This document shows, one piece after another, positions 10,608-21,283 of a stretch of 64,000 bases of DNA (position 1 is its first letter; each line of letters opens with the position of its first letter). The notes under the pieces were generated by a model, which was given only the letters and a program-made list of their open reading frames with translations, made no database searches and was not told where the DNA came from. The position numbers and the translations under genes were made by a program. This stretch comes from Rhodotorula mucilaginosa (lineage: Eukaryota; Basidiomycota; Microbotryomycetes; Sporidiobolales; Sporidiobolaceae). The DNA is taken from the NCBI GenBank assembly GCA_034406715.1, contig CP137875.1, forward strand, positions 1 to 64,000. Direction: 5' to 3'.

Positions 10608-12452
10608 ATGGATATTGCACCTGACACGGTCGAGATGCGACTGACGCGCGTGGCCCACAGACTCGTCCCGGGCCTCATGTCCTCTGACAAGCAGACACCA
10701 CCCGCCGCCGCCATGCCACCGCCGCCCGCAACTGGGATCTCGCTCGGCCTGACCCGCATCCACCGCCTGCTCGCCGCACTCCGCTCGCCGCACCACGCCA
10801 CCCCCGTAGTCCACATCGCCGGCACCAACGGCAAAGGGTCCGTCTCGGCGTACCTCGCCTCCATCTTGCAAAAGGGGGGCGGCATCGCCACCGCCCGCTT
10901 CAACAGTCCGCACCTCGTCGACGAATGGGACTGCATCCACTTGCACGACCGACCCGTCGACGAGCACACGTTCCGCGCCGCAAAGCAGAAAGTCCAACTC
11001 GCTTCCGAGCGGGAAAACGTCGACGCGACCAGTTTCGAAGTCTTGACCGCGACGGCCTTCACCCTCTTTGCCACCGCGACCCCGCCCGTCGACCTCGCCG
11101 TCGTCGAAGTCGGCATGGGCGGCGCCCAAGACGCGACCAACGTCGTGCCCGCCTCGCGGACCCTCCTCTCGGTCATCACCGCCCTCGACCTCGACCACCA
11201 GAAATTCCTCGGCGATACCGTGGGGGACATTGCGCGCGTCAAAGCGGGCATCATCCGCGAGGAGGGGGACGTCGTTGTCAGCGTGCAGGCGCACGAGGCA
11301 GCGCGCGAGGCGATCGAGCAGGTCGCGCACGAACGGCACGCTCGTGTCTGGCAAGCCGGCAGGGCCTCCCTCGTGTCCGAGTCGACTCCAACCTCGACCT
11401 CGACCTCGACTGGACTGCCTCTCGCGCCTTTGGTCTCGATCCCCCTCGAGCCAGCCTCCTCGTCGACCGAGGCATTCGAATCACCCTCCCCTTCGCAGTC
11501 CCTGCACGCACGCCTCCCCCTCCCCGGATCCTACCAACTCGAAAACGCCGCCACCGCTGTCCTGTGCGCGTCACTCTTGCGCTCCCTTCCGCGGACTCGA
11601 CAACTCGTCCCGGCGCTCGGCGGCTCTTCACCAACACTGACAGACGCGGCGATCCGAACTGGGGTGGAAGCGACTCGGTGGCCTGGACGACTTTCATGGC
11701 TCTCATTGCCGAGGTCAGTAACTTCCTCGACACCATCGGCAACGGCAGCAACTCGCAGCGACCCCGACTCCGACTCGAACCGCCACCGCCTCCTCCTTTT
11801 GGACGGCGCTCACAACCCCAGTTCCGCCCTCCTCCTCGCATCGTACCTCTCCACTCTCCCACCGCACCTCCTCCCTTCCACTCTCATCTTTGCCCTCTCG
11901 GCTCCCCGAGATCCAAGCGACGTCGTCCGACCGCTCTTGCAAGCTTTACTCGGCGGCGGCGGCGGCGGCGGTGTTGGGACTGCTGCTACTACTACTACCG
12001 ACACGGAGCGGAAGCCGAGAAGGAGGAGGAGACGGACAGTCCGAGTAGTATGCTGCGGGTTCTCCACCCCCGTCGGGATGGATTGGGTCCGGCCGACCTC
12101 GCCTGCCGAACTCGCCGATCAGGTCCGACAAGAGGTCGACAGGTTAGGGTTGTTACCGCGTAATGAGCGAGGGGGCGTAGAAGTGCAGGTTCTTGAGGCT
12201 CGAGATGCGGAAGAGGCGCTTAGGATCGTAGAGGCAGCCGAAGAGGAGGAGCAGGAGGAGGAGGAGGTGCAAGACAGCGTCAAGGAGGACAATGGCGGCG
12301 GCGTCGCCACCACCACACGACGACGACCGCCGCCGCCGCCGCCGCCGATCGTCGTCGCCGGGAGTCTGTACCTCGTCGCGGACATGATGCGGTTGGCAAG
12401 GAGATTAGGCGCCGACGCCGGCGCGATGGCGGATGGACGGGAGGATGCCTGA
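10608..12452 (+). CDS. FOL3: Dihydrofolate synthase (folylpolyglutamate synthase family)
   Basis: ATP-dependent ligase adding glutamate to dihydropteroate in folate synthesis. A single intronless frame of 614 aa from 10608. The frame is open back to 10419, but the Met at 10608 sits just before the conserved start region (ISLGLTRIHRLLAAL). The P-loop is HIAGTNGKGSVSAYLASIL. Also visible are RFNSPHLVDEWDCI, VEVGMGGAQDATNVV (metal/ATP loop), LDLDHQKFLGDTVGDIARVKAGII and, in the C-terminal domain, LLLDGAHNPSSALLL. It is roughly 180 aa longer than the ~430 aa family norm because of low-complexity inserts: Ser/Thr repeats near 11390, a Gly8 run near 11960, an acidic run near 12250 and a Pro run near 12330. 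The short lid and the WDCIHL motif favour DHFS over FPGS. Confidence 0.92.
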   Translation: MDIAPDTVEMRLTRVAHRLVPGLMSSDKQTPPAAAMPPPPATGISLGLTRIHRLLAALRSPHHATPVVHIAGTNGKGSVSAYLASILQKGGGIATARFNSPHLVDEWDCIHLHDRPVDEHTFRAAKQKVQLASERENVDATSFEVLTATAFTLFATATPPVDLAVVEVGMGGAQDATNVVPASRTLLSVITALDLDHQKFLGDTVGDIARVKAGIIREEGDVVVSVQAHEAAREAIEQVAHERHARVWQAGRASLVSESTPTSTSTSTGLPLAPLVSIPLEPASSSTEAFESPSPSQSLHARLPLPGSYQLENAATAVLCASLLRSLPRTRQLVPALGGSSPTLTDAAIRTGVEATRWPGRLSWLSLPRSVTSSTPSATAATRSDPDSDSNRHRLLLLDGAHNPSSALLLASYLSTLPPHLLPSTLIFALSAPRDPSDVVRPLLQALLGGGGGGGVGTAATTTTDTERKPRRRRRRTVRVVCCGFSTPVGMDWVRPTSPAELADQVRQEVDRLGLLPRNERGGVEVQVLEARDAEEALRIVEAAEEEEQEEEEVQDSVKEDNGGGVATTTRRRPPPPPPPIVVAGSLYLVADMMRLARRLGADAGAMADGREDA

Positions 12453-12780
12453 AGAACACAATCACCCTCTTTCTTCTCCCCCTGCGTTCACGCGATGGCG
12501 TACACCGCGGCGAAGAGAGAGAGAACGTGCTGTTCTTCTTCGCTCGAAAGCGAAATCGTGAGAGTTTCTCGGGGCCGGACAGAAAGCGGGGGCAAATCGC
12601 TCGCCAAAAAAACCACCGAATGATTAAGCGAGAGTATTATTCCGCGGGCAGGCAAGTCTACGCCTTGAAGTGGAGGAAGGGGTGGTGTAGGATAAAGAGA
12701 ACATAAACTCTGAATTGAAAGGATCGTGATGGGTATGAGGGGACCGAGTCTCGGTGCCGGCTGGAGTTGAGTGGCGGCGA
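12453..12780. other. Convergent 3' intergenic region
   Basis: About 0.33 kb between the stop of FOL3 (+) and the stop of the CYSTM gene (-). It presumably holds both polyadenylation regions. No gene seen. Confidence 0.5.
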
Positions 12781-13482
12781 TCACATGTTGCAGAGGAGGT
12801 CGCAGCATGCTTCTTCGGCGCAGCAGCACAGGCAGGCACCGGCCTAGTTTCATGTGTACGTGTCAGCCTGAGCATGACCTTGTCAGATGGAAACCGTTTG
12901 CCAAACTCACCAAGCAGGCACAGCAGCCTGTTGCAGCTCCCGCACCGGCGCCGCTGTTCTTCTGCGGTTGCTGGACATAGACCTGCATCGTCGTCGGGTT
13001 GATAAGAGTCAGCAAAATTTCGGGGTTGAGTGGAAGGAAGGGAGGGAGAGAGGAGAGAAAGAGAGAGTACTCGCCTGCTGCGGCATTTGTTGCTGGGGGT
13101 AGTACGGCTGCTGACCGCCATAAGCCATCTGCGGCTGCTGAGGCGGATAGTCTGCATTCCCATGATTAGGGGTTAGTCGGAAAAGATGGATTGAGGTGTA
13201 GGGCAAGGAGTTGGACTGACAGCCCTGCTGAGGAGGCGGCGGTGCACCGTACCCTCCCCCACCATACTGAGGCTGCTGCTGCTGGCCGTGGCTAAACATG
13301 CCGCGGTCCTGCGCTCCGTGCCCTTGCATTTGCGGCGGTGCTCCGTACTGCTGCTGCTGCGGCTGTGCCGTGTTGCCCTTGTAGTATTCCTGCAAAGTCA
13401 AAACACGGATCAGTTGAGTTGATGAGGATGACGGATCGCTCTGTCGAGCGGGCGGCGTGGGAAGACGCACCTGTGCTGCCAT
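12781..13482 (-). CDS. Small XYPPX-repeat / CYSTM cysteine-rich membrane-module protein
   Basis: Five exons (13471-13482, 13221-13389, 13075-13151, 12911-12982, 12781-12843) encode about 130 aa. The first exon carries only MAAQ. The middle is a Gln/Gly/Pro/Tyr-rich tract (EYYKGNTAQPQQQQYG, YYPPQQPQM, YYPQQQMPQQ) like XYPPX/annexin-type tails. The C terminus is Cys-rich: TGCCACL from one exon joined to AGACLCCCAEEACCDLLCNM from the next. CYSTM proteins are small tail-anchored or palmitoylated stress-linked membrane proteins across eukaryotes. The third intron has a GC donor. Frame and total length (393 nt) are consistent across all junctions. Confidence 0.85.
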
Positions 13483-13717
13483 CGTGTAAAGTCTAGCCTG
13501 GCGCTGTCAGGGGTCGAGAGAGTTGCAGCCTTCGCGTGTGCTGCATCAGAGGCGTCGATCAACTCAAGTCACTCGAGGGGCGGCTCCCTTTCGACTAAAA
13601 TTGGAAGTGCCCATTGCTGCGTACATACGTCGCCGGAATCGAGACCGTACATATCCGCAGGCAAAGTGTCTTTTCTTGTAGTCTAGCTGCATATATACAA
13701 GAGAGATTTGTCTATGA

Positions 13718-13823
13718 TCAAGCCGCCCAATTCGGCTGAAGTTCTTTCCATTTCGGCGTGCACGAGTACCAGTGCGCCTCTAAAACGGACGCGCCACACC
13801 GTCAGCTGTCTCGCATGCCACGA

Positions 13824-13865
<42 letters not shown>

Positions 13866-15923
13866 CGGCCGCCACGCGTACCAAAGTTGTTGTTGTCGTG
13901 CGGATCGCACGCGCACCGGTCCGTCGCGCCTTGCGGACAATGCTGGAACGGCTCGTGGCGGTAGCCGATGCTGTCGACCGTATCGGGTCAGGTCAGCGAG
14001 GGAAACAGCTACAAGGTGAGGTAGGAGGACTCACTCGTGGAACCAGTGGATCTCTTGCGGTTGCAGGAACAGCGCCGCAGCGATCGAATGGACCGGAGCA
14101 TCTGCGAGGATCGTTTCTCCGGTCAGCCCAGCGAAAGACATCGGCACAGACCATTAAGCCAAGGTCAGAGGACGCCAACTCACCTCCCCACCGCTCGTAG
14201 GAGAAGCCTCCGGACCGATCGAGGTGGTCAAAGTACCGCGAGTACGGCTCGGAGCGGAAAAAGTCCATGTCGGCGATCTCAAAGTTGGACCTGTGCGGCG
14301 ACAGATCCTAAACGACAATCAGTTCCCGGTCCCCCATCGAAATGGAGAGCCTTCGATCCGATCCGATGGATCGTCGAGCGTGGTACGCACCAAAAGTGAC
14401 AGCGGTTGTACGTCTCGCCATCGCCGGGAGCGATCCACTCCTTCATGTTCGGTTCCGCCAAGTAGCCCGGGTTCTTTTTGATGAAGTCTGCAAGGAGGGC
14501 ACCGCTCCATAAGCATCAGCAAGAGGACAGAACCAGCGGGAGAAAGCCAACCCAAACTGAAAGCGGTACCGCGCGCACCTTTGGTCTTGTCCCACAGGGT
14601 GGGGATCGTCGACTCGTACTCGTACAGCGAGACGGTCCAGCCGTATCTCTTGTCGTGATCTTGCATGTAGCGGAACGGGTCGTAGTCGAGGTCGCAGACT
14701 GTATGTGTGCGGCGGAGGTCAGCGAGGAAGTGAGCGAGGAGAAGGTCATCATCATCATTAGCAGCGCAGGATGTTTTGGAGGCGTAGCGACTCACAGTAC
14801 TGGACGTTCGGGCTGAACAGTGGTGAGAGTGCGCGATGAGGAGAAGTGGGGATCAGCTTGACGGCGTGGAAGGAAAGCGGTCGAAAAGGTAAGCGCACTC
14901 GAGTCGCCAGTAGTACTTGTACGGTCGCAGCAATTCGTGCCGGTAGAAAAAGCCGCTCTCGTAGCGGCACATGCGGCTGTGCGTTGGAAGTTCAGCCTGA
15001 AGAATGCCTCGATTCCCTACCCAGAAGAAGAGGCCGAGGACGGGTATGAAGAGGAACGAGCATTCGGAGGACTGACGAACGCACCGGTAGACCTTGCTAT
15101 CGCCATAGATGACCTTGTCCTCTGCCATCTGTTGCCTCGCCGCCGCCGCCTTGGTCTCGTCGATCCACGCCGGTTCTTCCCACTGCTCCTTGGGCACGAG
15201 GCCGTACGTGCACGGGCCGGACGCGATCGCCGAGGTGTGCCGTTTGAACTCGTCTGCCCGAGAAATTCGAGTCTCAGTTGCTAGTCTTTGGGAAGAAGGG
15301 ACGAGGGTAGTTGACGGACCGTCAAAGGGCACGTCGTTCAAAAAGACGTAAGGGTAGTGATACCGCCGGTTGAAGCGATCTGCAGAGTCAGTTCCGGAGC
15401 ACGAACTCGAGTCAGCCCCTTGAGGCACAGCACTGATAGCAGTCACTCGCGCGCACCTTCCATGCCGCGAATGCTCTTGAGGATGTCCCACAAGTCCGAG
15501 TTTCGCGCGAGGATGAAAAAAGTGGCGTTGGCTCGCTGGTCCAGGGTCGAGTTGACGAGCTGCACGACGGCCAGGCCAGCGGGGATAGAGAGACGTCAGT
15601 GCGAGCTCGTGACGACTGCGTACCGGGCACCACTGTGCGCGCGGCCGACTCACCGACGCCTCGTCAACGAACGCCAAGGAGTGACCGCCGTCATCCGCGA
15701 CTTCCGCCGCCCCCGCCCCTGCTGCTGCATGTCCTAAGCGCACCCGCGCCGAGAGGGGCATCCCATCGGAACCGAGTCCGAGATAAGTCCTGAGCGAGCT
15801 GATCCGGTTCGAGTATGCCTCGGAGTGGTGCACCGCCGAAAAGTGCGACAGGACCGCAAACACGCCGACGAGCGCGAGCACGGCGCGTATAGGCGGCAGG
15901 CGGTACTCGCGGGGTGCAGACAT
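13718..15923 (-). CDS. GT15 alpha-1,2-mannosyltransferase (KRE2/KTR/MNT1 family)
   Basis: Golgi type II glycosyltransferase using GDP-mannose to extend O- and N-glycans. The N terminus has a short cytoplasmic tail and one signal-anchor (IRAVLALVGVFAVLSHF). Exons in order give ATFFILARNSDLWDILKSI, FNRRYHYPYVFLND, CTYGLVPKEQWEEPAWID, MCRYESGFFYRHELLRPYKY, YWRLE then YCDLDYDPFRYMQDHDKRYG (the DxD-like donor site), YNRCHFW joined to SNFEIADMDFF (the family's essential Glu), FSYERWG, EIHWFHEIGYRHEPFQHCP and a last exon ending HWYSCTPKW, the typical KTR tail. The final intron holds a long GA/CT microsatellite. The stop at 13718-13720 is reached only by splicing across it. Confidence 0.93.
13829..13861. 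repeat. (GA)n microsatellite inside a KTR intron
   Basis: About 16 uninterrupted GA units on the + strand. On the gene's strand this is a CT-rich polypyrimidine tract within the last intron of the mannosyltransferase gene. Length polymorphism is likely, and it may act as a splicing polypyrimidine tract. Confidence 0.9.
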
Positions 15924-16123
15924 TGTCCCCCTTTGCGAGTGAGGTGCAGAGCGCGGTGAAAAGTCCGAGTTGAGCGAAAAGTCGTCGCGCCGTCCGTCCG
16001 CCTCGTCTCTTTCGCTCCCGCCACTCGCCTGCTCTCGCTTTCCCCGTAGCTGCTGTTCAGCAGCGACGTGACCGTCACGCGCTCCTTCTTTGCTATCCGG
16101 CGCCGCACAAACCTTCTGCCACC

Positions 16124-16810
16124 ATGCCCTGGACAGACGAAGACGACACCAACCTGGTCCGCGCCACTCGAAGGATGCTCGCCCGTAACGGAGGCGTGCT
16201 GCCGGGTCGGACTGCTCCCGAATGGAAAAAGATGCACCACAGACTCGGCATCGACCACCCGGCGAACCAATTCCACGTCCACTACAACTGGATCTGCTGG
16301 GTCCACAAATGGGGGCTCGACCGTGAGTCCGGCCCGCATTGCCCTATCCCATACTCGATGTGTTGAGACAAAATCTTGGCCTCCGAAACGACAGCTCGTC
16401 ATCCAGTCACTCATGCTCCCGAGATTGCGCACCGCGAACTGCTCGGCTGCGATTTCGGTCCGCAGGAAAAGTGGCCCACGGGCGCGCCGAAAAAGGACGT
16501 CATGGAGACAGCACGACAAAGAGCGCGTGAAGAGGATGCATGGTTCCGCCCATCGTCTGCCGGAGCCGAATCTGAATCCGAATCCGAGTCCGAATCTGAA
16601 GCCGATGCGCCTCCACCGCCGAAACGGACCCGTGTCAAGCGCGAGCAAGCCCCGGAAGCTGAGGAGGCGGAATCCCGGGTTCAAGCTAAAGTCAAGAAGG
16701 AGGCTGGCGAGGGCAAAGGCATCACGGAGAAGAAGAAGAACAAGGTCGAGGCGGTGAAGCCGAAGAGTCGTCCAAAAAGCGTGCGAGTAAGCCCAAACGA
16801 CGTGGCTTAG
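16124..16810 (+). CDS. Small basic nuclear-type protein, function unknown
   Basis: Two exons (16124-16322 and about 16395-16810; a second possible acceptor lies near 16407) encode about 204 aa. The N terminus, MPWTDEDDTNLVRATRRMLA, resembles the start of a Myb/SANT helix. The central region has many aromatics (FHVHYNWICWVHKWGLD) and reads like a folded domain. The second half is disordered: an alternating Glu/Ser run (ESESESESE), PPPPKRTRVKRE and Lys-rich KKEAGEGKGITEKKKNK, consistent with nuclear localisation. It starts divergently from the KTR gene (about 200 bp between starts). No family assignment is possible by eye. Confidence 0.7.
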
Positions 16811-18149
16811 GACGTGTTTGTCGCGTTCTGACCTTTGCACTCGCTTTCTCCGCACCAACAACAGCCACTCGCACGTCATGATCCTGCGCCGGAGATGTTG
16901 GTGACGAGTGACGGATGCAATCAATGCTCGACGGGTGTTGTCCATTGACAATGGTGCTCAAAGGCGTACAGCAACCAGCTCTCCTTGATTCCATCTGACC
17001 TGTGAGCAACGGCCCTCTGTCTGTCCTGGGAATGCGAGGTCCCCCGGCGGGCGCCGACGAACAAAAGTTTGCCACACGGCCCACAGGAGTGAGGTGTGTC
17101 CGCGAGCTGCGCAAGTAGAGTCTACTGCAAGAGCAGCACATGACACGGATGGAGTGTTCCCAGACATTCAGACATGCGTGAAGCTGATCGGCCAGTCCAG
17201 CGCTGGCAAGACAGAGAGCGAGCGTAACGCAAATGCTCGAGGCTGCGAGCCTGTCCGGACTCCGGAACCACGAACTCTTTAACCTTGTGGACTCGTGCTT
17301 CACCAATTCCCTAGTACAGTTCAGTCCCTCTCCCCCATCGAGTACATCGCCCCATGGTGAGCGAACCAAGCGCATGAAGCTCCATGCAGTAAAACAAGAA
17401 GGAACGCCGGAAGAGGAAGCTGGACGGAGCTTCTCCTTCTCTGACATGACTGCAAATTGGACGTTTGATGGGTTCAAATCACGGGCTTTACGGTAGAATA
17501 TGTAGATAGTGCAATGGGGGCTCAGAGCTGTCAAGGGCAAGGTGCGTGGGTACAAAAGAACACCAGCAAACAGCGCAACCTGGAGCTGGCCGGCACCGGA
17601 AAAGGAAGGTTGCGGTGAAGGTCTGCAAGCGCAATGACAGCGGATACTCATCTCTGTGGCGGAAGAGAAGACTGCTCTCCGCCCACTCAGTGTGCTGTGC
17701 AGATGGTAAGCGGAGTTCAGAGCTTGAAGAATTACGTCGCTCAAATAAGTGCGCACGCATTGAGCTCACTGAGAGGAATCTTTCTGTGCATCCAACCGTA
17801 GCCAGGGTAAGCCGACCCGTGTTCCAACGCTAAAGAAGGAAGGATTACTTTGAGAAGCGCTGGCGAAGCGAAGAAAAAGGGGGGCCGAGATGCAGTGACT
17901 GTGATTGCCGGCATCGGAAACTCATCCAGTCTTTTCCACTGAGCTCTTCTTCTTCTGTGGGGACATTGCAGGTCAAGAGAGAAGAAAAGTCTGCAAAGCC
18001 TTAGAAGAACAGTAAAAGGGGGAACTTTCCAGAAACCGGCACCTGAAAAACGTCGAAAGCACGAGGTGATGGGCTTGCAAGTATGGAGCGGGCCCCATGG
18101 ATAAGTACATCCCGCCAGAATCAAGGATCAATTCAAGTGGTCTATTGAT
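16811..18149. other. Less GC-rich stretch with no secure gene
   Basis: About 1.3 kb that looks visibly less GC-rich and less codon-biased than its neighbours. On the + strand, 17233-17496 encodes a plausible peptide ending SFSFSDMTANWTFDGFKSR, preceded by a basic KRMKLHAVKQEGTPEEEAG segment. 17546-17833 encodes another basic segment (HRKRKVAVKVCKRNDSGYS). They could be exons of a small gene, but I could not join them with convincing splice sites. Confidence 0.3.
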
Positions 18150-18749
18150 TCAAAGCTCATGAGCTTCAGCAGTTTCCTTGTCTACGTTGCGGTGGACTGC
18201 TCGGCAGGACTCGACAAACTCTTGCCAACGCAGATACTTCTTTTGCCAAATGAGGGTATCGTAAACTGAAGCGATATGGTTCCAAAGGAAGCTGAGCACC
18301 GGCGGCGGAGCGTCTGCCGGTTTCTGCCGGGTCAGCGAGCGGGCAAAGGCGTAGTGGCGAATTGAAGCGGACAATGGCTAATCCGGTCAGAGTGGTGATT
18401 CAGTGCCTATTCGGCAGTGCAGCAGCAAGGAACGGGCAGACCACACGGAATGCGTTGGCATCGAGGGAGTCGGGAACAGAGAGAAAGCGTCTGAGGAGGA
18501 AGAGCCGACCGATTCCGACCACGACTGGTGATGCCCGACAGCGCATGCCGTCGCAAAGTCGAGCACCGTGAGATGGACCCAAAGCAGAAGCATCGTCCTG
18601 AAGGACTGCCAGTATGAGGCGAGCTGGTTCATCGAAGTGTACGCGAGAATGACCGCCGAGCGCGAGCCGGGAACGTTGAGCACGATTCGAAAACCATTAA
18701 GAAGCAATCTCCTTCTTCTGTATGGATCCACGGGCCAAGAGAAGCGCAT
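18150..18749 (-). CDS. Possible small orphan gene, two exons
   Basis: Exons 18447-18749 and 18150-18377 join in phase 0 (donor GTGTGG, acceptor ATTAG, branch-like CTGAC) to encode about 175 aa. One central segment is hydrophobic (SFRTMLLLWVHLTVLDFATA). The C-terminal half is aromatic-rich (VLSFLWNHIASVYDTLIW, LRWQEFVESCRAVHRNV). I recognise no family. Base composition is less biased than in the housekeeping genes, as in the other orphan genes of this window. It lies 145 bp downstream of, and on the same strand as, the membrane-protein gene. It may instead be a relic or have a different start. Confidence 0.4.
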
Positions 18750-18893
18750 CTCAGCATCAGCACGAGCGGGACCCTGCAAGTACTGGACGCGTCAGGGATG
18801 CCGCCTCCGTCTCGCTCCACTCGATCTGCCCACGAAACCCACCAAGGCATCCGCAACTGAGCGCGTCAGAACAACAGGTGTACATGTACACGC

Positions 18894-20966
18894 TCAGAGC
18901 TCGTCCCTTCCGCCGGTGTGTTGCGGTTCCCACCCCTCCTGGTGTCCTCGTAATAGTCTCGAGCGCAACATCCTCCTCTCGACCTCTTCCCTCCCTTCCA
19001 TTCCCGCTTCCCGTCTCCATTTCTCCCTCTGCAGCGCACTACACCCACCTTCACCCTGCTCCCGAGCCATCGCCCCCCTTGGCGCCATCGCAGGTCGACT
19101 CGGATCCTCCGCGGGCGCAAGGGCAAAGATGGCGTTGGCGAGATCGTGCTGCGAGATGCCGATACGGAGATGAGCGGGATCGCGCGGAACTTTGAACGTC
19201 GCGTCGACTGTGCGCATGAAGCTCGGAAAGGGAGCTGTTGATGCGGGGGCGGGGCGGAGCAAGTTGACGCGCTCGCGGATCGAGAGCGGCGACGGTCCAG
19301 CTGTCGTCCTTTCTTCGGGGGGCGACGTCGCAAGCCGAGTTACAACCCCCAGAAGCCAAAGAGCCCACTTGCGCGCTCTTCGATCGACGCGAATCGCGAG
19401 TTGTTCAAGCGAGAGGTACTCGTCCGGCCAGGAAGAAGACGCGTCCAAACTCGGCGGCAACGTCGCCCGTTCCCACTCTTGATGCGGGGGCGGGGCTGCC
19501 AAAGGTCCACCGCCGCCGCCGCCGCCGGCACCGGAACGGAGGTCCGCGATTGTCGAGGCGAGTTGAGCGCGAAGGTGATGCGCCGCCATGAGCGGCAAAG
19601 GGTCCGGCGGCGTCCAGCCGACCCCTTCAGAGCTCGGTGCCGACGATTCCGCCGCCCCCTCGTCGACGTCGCCTCCTCCGAACCGCGCCGCCAAGTTTTC
19701 CATCTCGCGCTCGACGTTGCCCAGGACGCCTCCCGCGTCGGGATCAAACATGGTCCTCCATTGGATGCGCAGCTGGTCCCTCCAAGTCGGACCGGGTCGA
19801 CCGATCCCCGCCAGCGGCACGTCGAGCATGTCCCTCCTCCTCTTTGTTTGCATCGCCACATCGTCGTTGTCGATGTGGCCGCTGCCGCCGGCGGCCTCTG
19901 CCGGATCCGAGTCCGCCACCGACAAGATCCCGTCCAACCATCGCTCAAACTTGTCCTCCATTCGGCGTTGCTGCCGCTCCTCCCTCTCCCTTTCCTCGAG
20001 CTCCAGCACGCGCCACCCCTCCTCGCTGTCGTCGTTGTCCGCCGCCAGAGAGTAGACTTGCAGAGTCGGATTCTGCGCCGCAACGAGGTCGAGTTCGATC
20101 CGGACCGCTTCGAGGTATTCAATGCGCCTTTTCAAGAGCATGTCGGACTCGGAACCAGAACCTGGCAGGAGGAGGAGAGGAGGGACGTGTTCCAACACGT
20201 CCAACCACAATTCGGCCGATTCGACCATCCCTCGTTCGAGTTTCGCCCTCAACACGGCGTTGGCGTCGTCCCATTCCCGGATCTCTTCTTCCGAGAAGGA
20301 GGAGGGTGCATCGTTATCACCTCCAGACGGCGGCAGGACGGGAAGGGTCAAGGGAACGGTGAGGAGCGCAGAGACGGTCGAGGCGAAAGATGCGCCGCCG
20401 CTACCGCCCTCAGTCGAGGCGGGCAACTCGGCGATGTAGAGCCGGTCGAGGAGGCCCGGTGTGGCGGCTCTTGCAACCGAAGAAGAAGGAGAAGCGGCAA
20501 TTCGACTGATAGGTTCGGTAGTAGAAACAGGGGGTCAATCCTATTGTACTCGGCGCCGACTTGCAAGGGAGAACACTATCTCCTCACCCCACCCACTCAC
20601 CTATTGAGCCAAGTGCCGACTCGATCTGCCGTCTCTTGCTCGAGCAGGACGGCGGTCTGGACTGCGATCCCGACGACGAGGACTGTACTCGCCGCGAGAT
20701 AGAACGGCACACGCAGGACGGCGAGGACTGCAACGGGGGAGGGGATTTGGAGGAGCACCCATAGGCAAGAGAGAGCAGTCAGCTCCGTGCCTGTCTGTTG
20801 CAATGACCTGGTGATCGAGGTCGCGCGCACCTTGGTTGATCCGAGGCGACAAGGCCGTGGACGATGAGGACCCGAACAGATGCAACAAGGCTGCGAGCGC
20901 CCCAGGGAGGGCGTGCCTGTACAGCTGGTACAAGATGGCTGCCGTCCATGCAACGTAGGACGGCAT
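18894..20966 (-). CDS. Membrane protein with two N-terminal TM segments, function unknown
   Basis: Three exons (20831-20966, 20601-20727, 18894-20469) encode about 612 aa. All junction phases agree. The N terminus is hydrophobic (MPSYVAWTAAILYQLYRHAL), and exon 2 carries a clear helix (RVPFYLAASTVLVVGIAVQ). Exon 3 starts with TPGLLDRLYIAELPAS and continues as a large acidic, helical soluble region (SFSEEEIREWDDANAVLRA, LEEREREERQQRRMEDKFER) with Gly-rich linkers. Near its end is LRIGISQHDLANAIFALAP. The topology suggests an organelle-membrane protein with a large cytosolic domain. A Met 93 nt upstream (21059) is a possible alternative start. No family recognised. Confidence 0.75.
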
Positions 20967-21283
20967 GCTCCCGAGCTCGAGCTCGTGGTCGAATGAGAAA
21001 GAAAGGGTTGCGCTGCTCTCTCTCTCGGCCGGGAGAACGGAGACGAGAGACGCGATCAATCAAAATCACAGAGAGGGGCCTACAAGGAACACGATTCCAA
21101 AGTCTATGCTAGCTGAGCCCCTTTCTGTGGGTGTCAGCCGACGACTTGGGCGCAAAGAAAAAGACTTTGCGGAACCCTTTTTCGACGCCACGACGGCAGA
21201 AGGGAGGACCAACGAGATCCGGTGTACGTCACCAGAAGAGCATTTACAGGGGTGACTGTGTACATTGCGGAGCGGGGTCACCT
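20967..21283. other. Intergenic region upstream of the membrane-protein gene
   Basis: About 0.3 kb between the start of the membrane-protein gene and the stop of ARPC5, both on the minus strand. It should contain the former's promoter and the latter's 3' end. No gene seen. Confidence 0.5.

Noticed and set aside
17474-17484. GGGTTCAAATC, resembling a tRNA B box
   Set aside because: No matching A box or cloverleaf arms could be found at tRNA distance on either strand.
16722-17756. Long minus-strand open frame (344 codons)
   Set aside because: It overlaps the end of the gene at 16124-16810 antisense, has no recognisable domain and looks like the usual chance frame.
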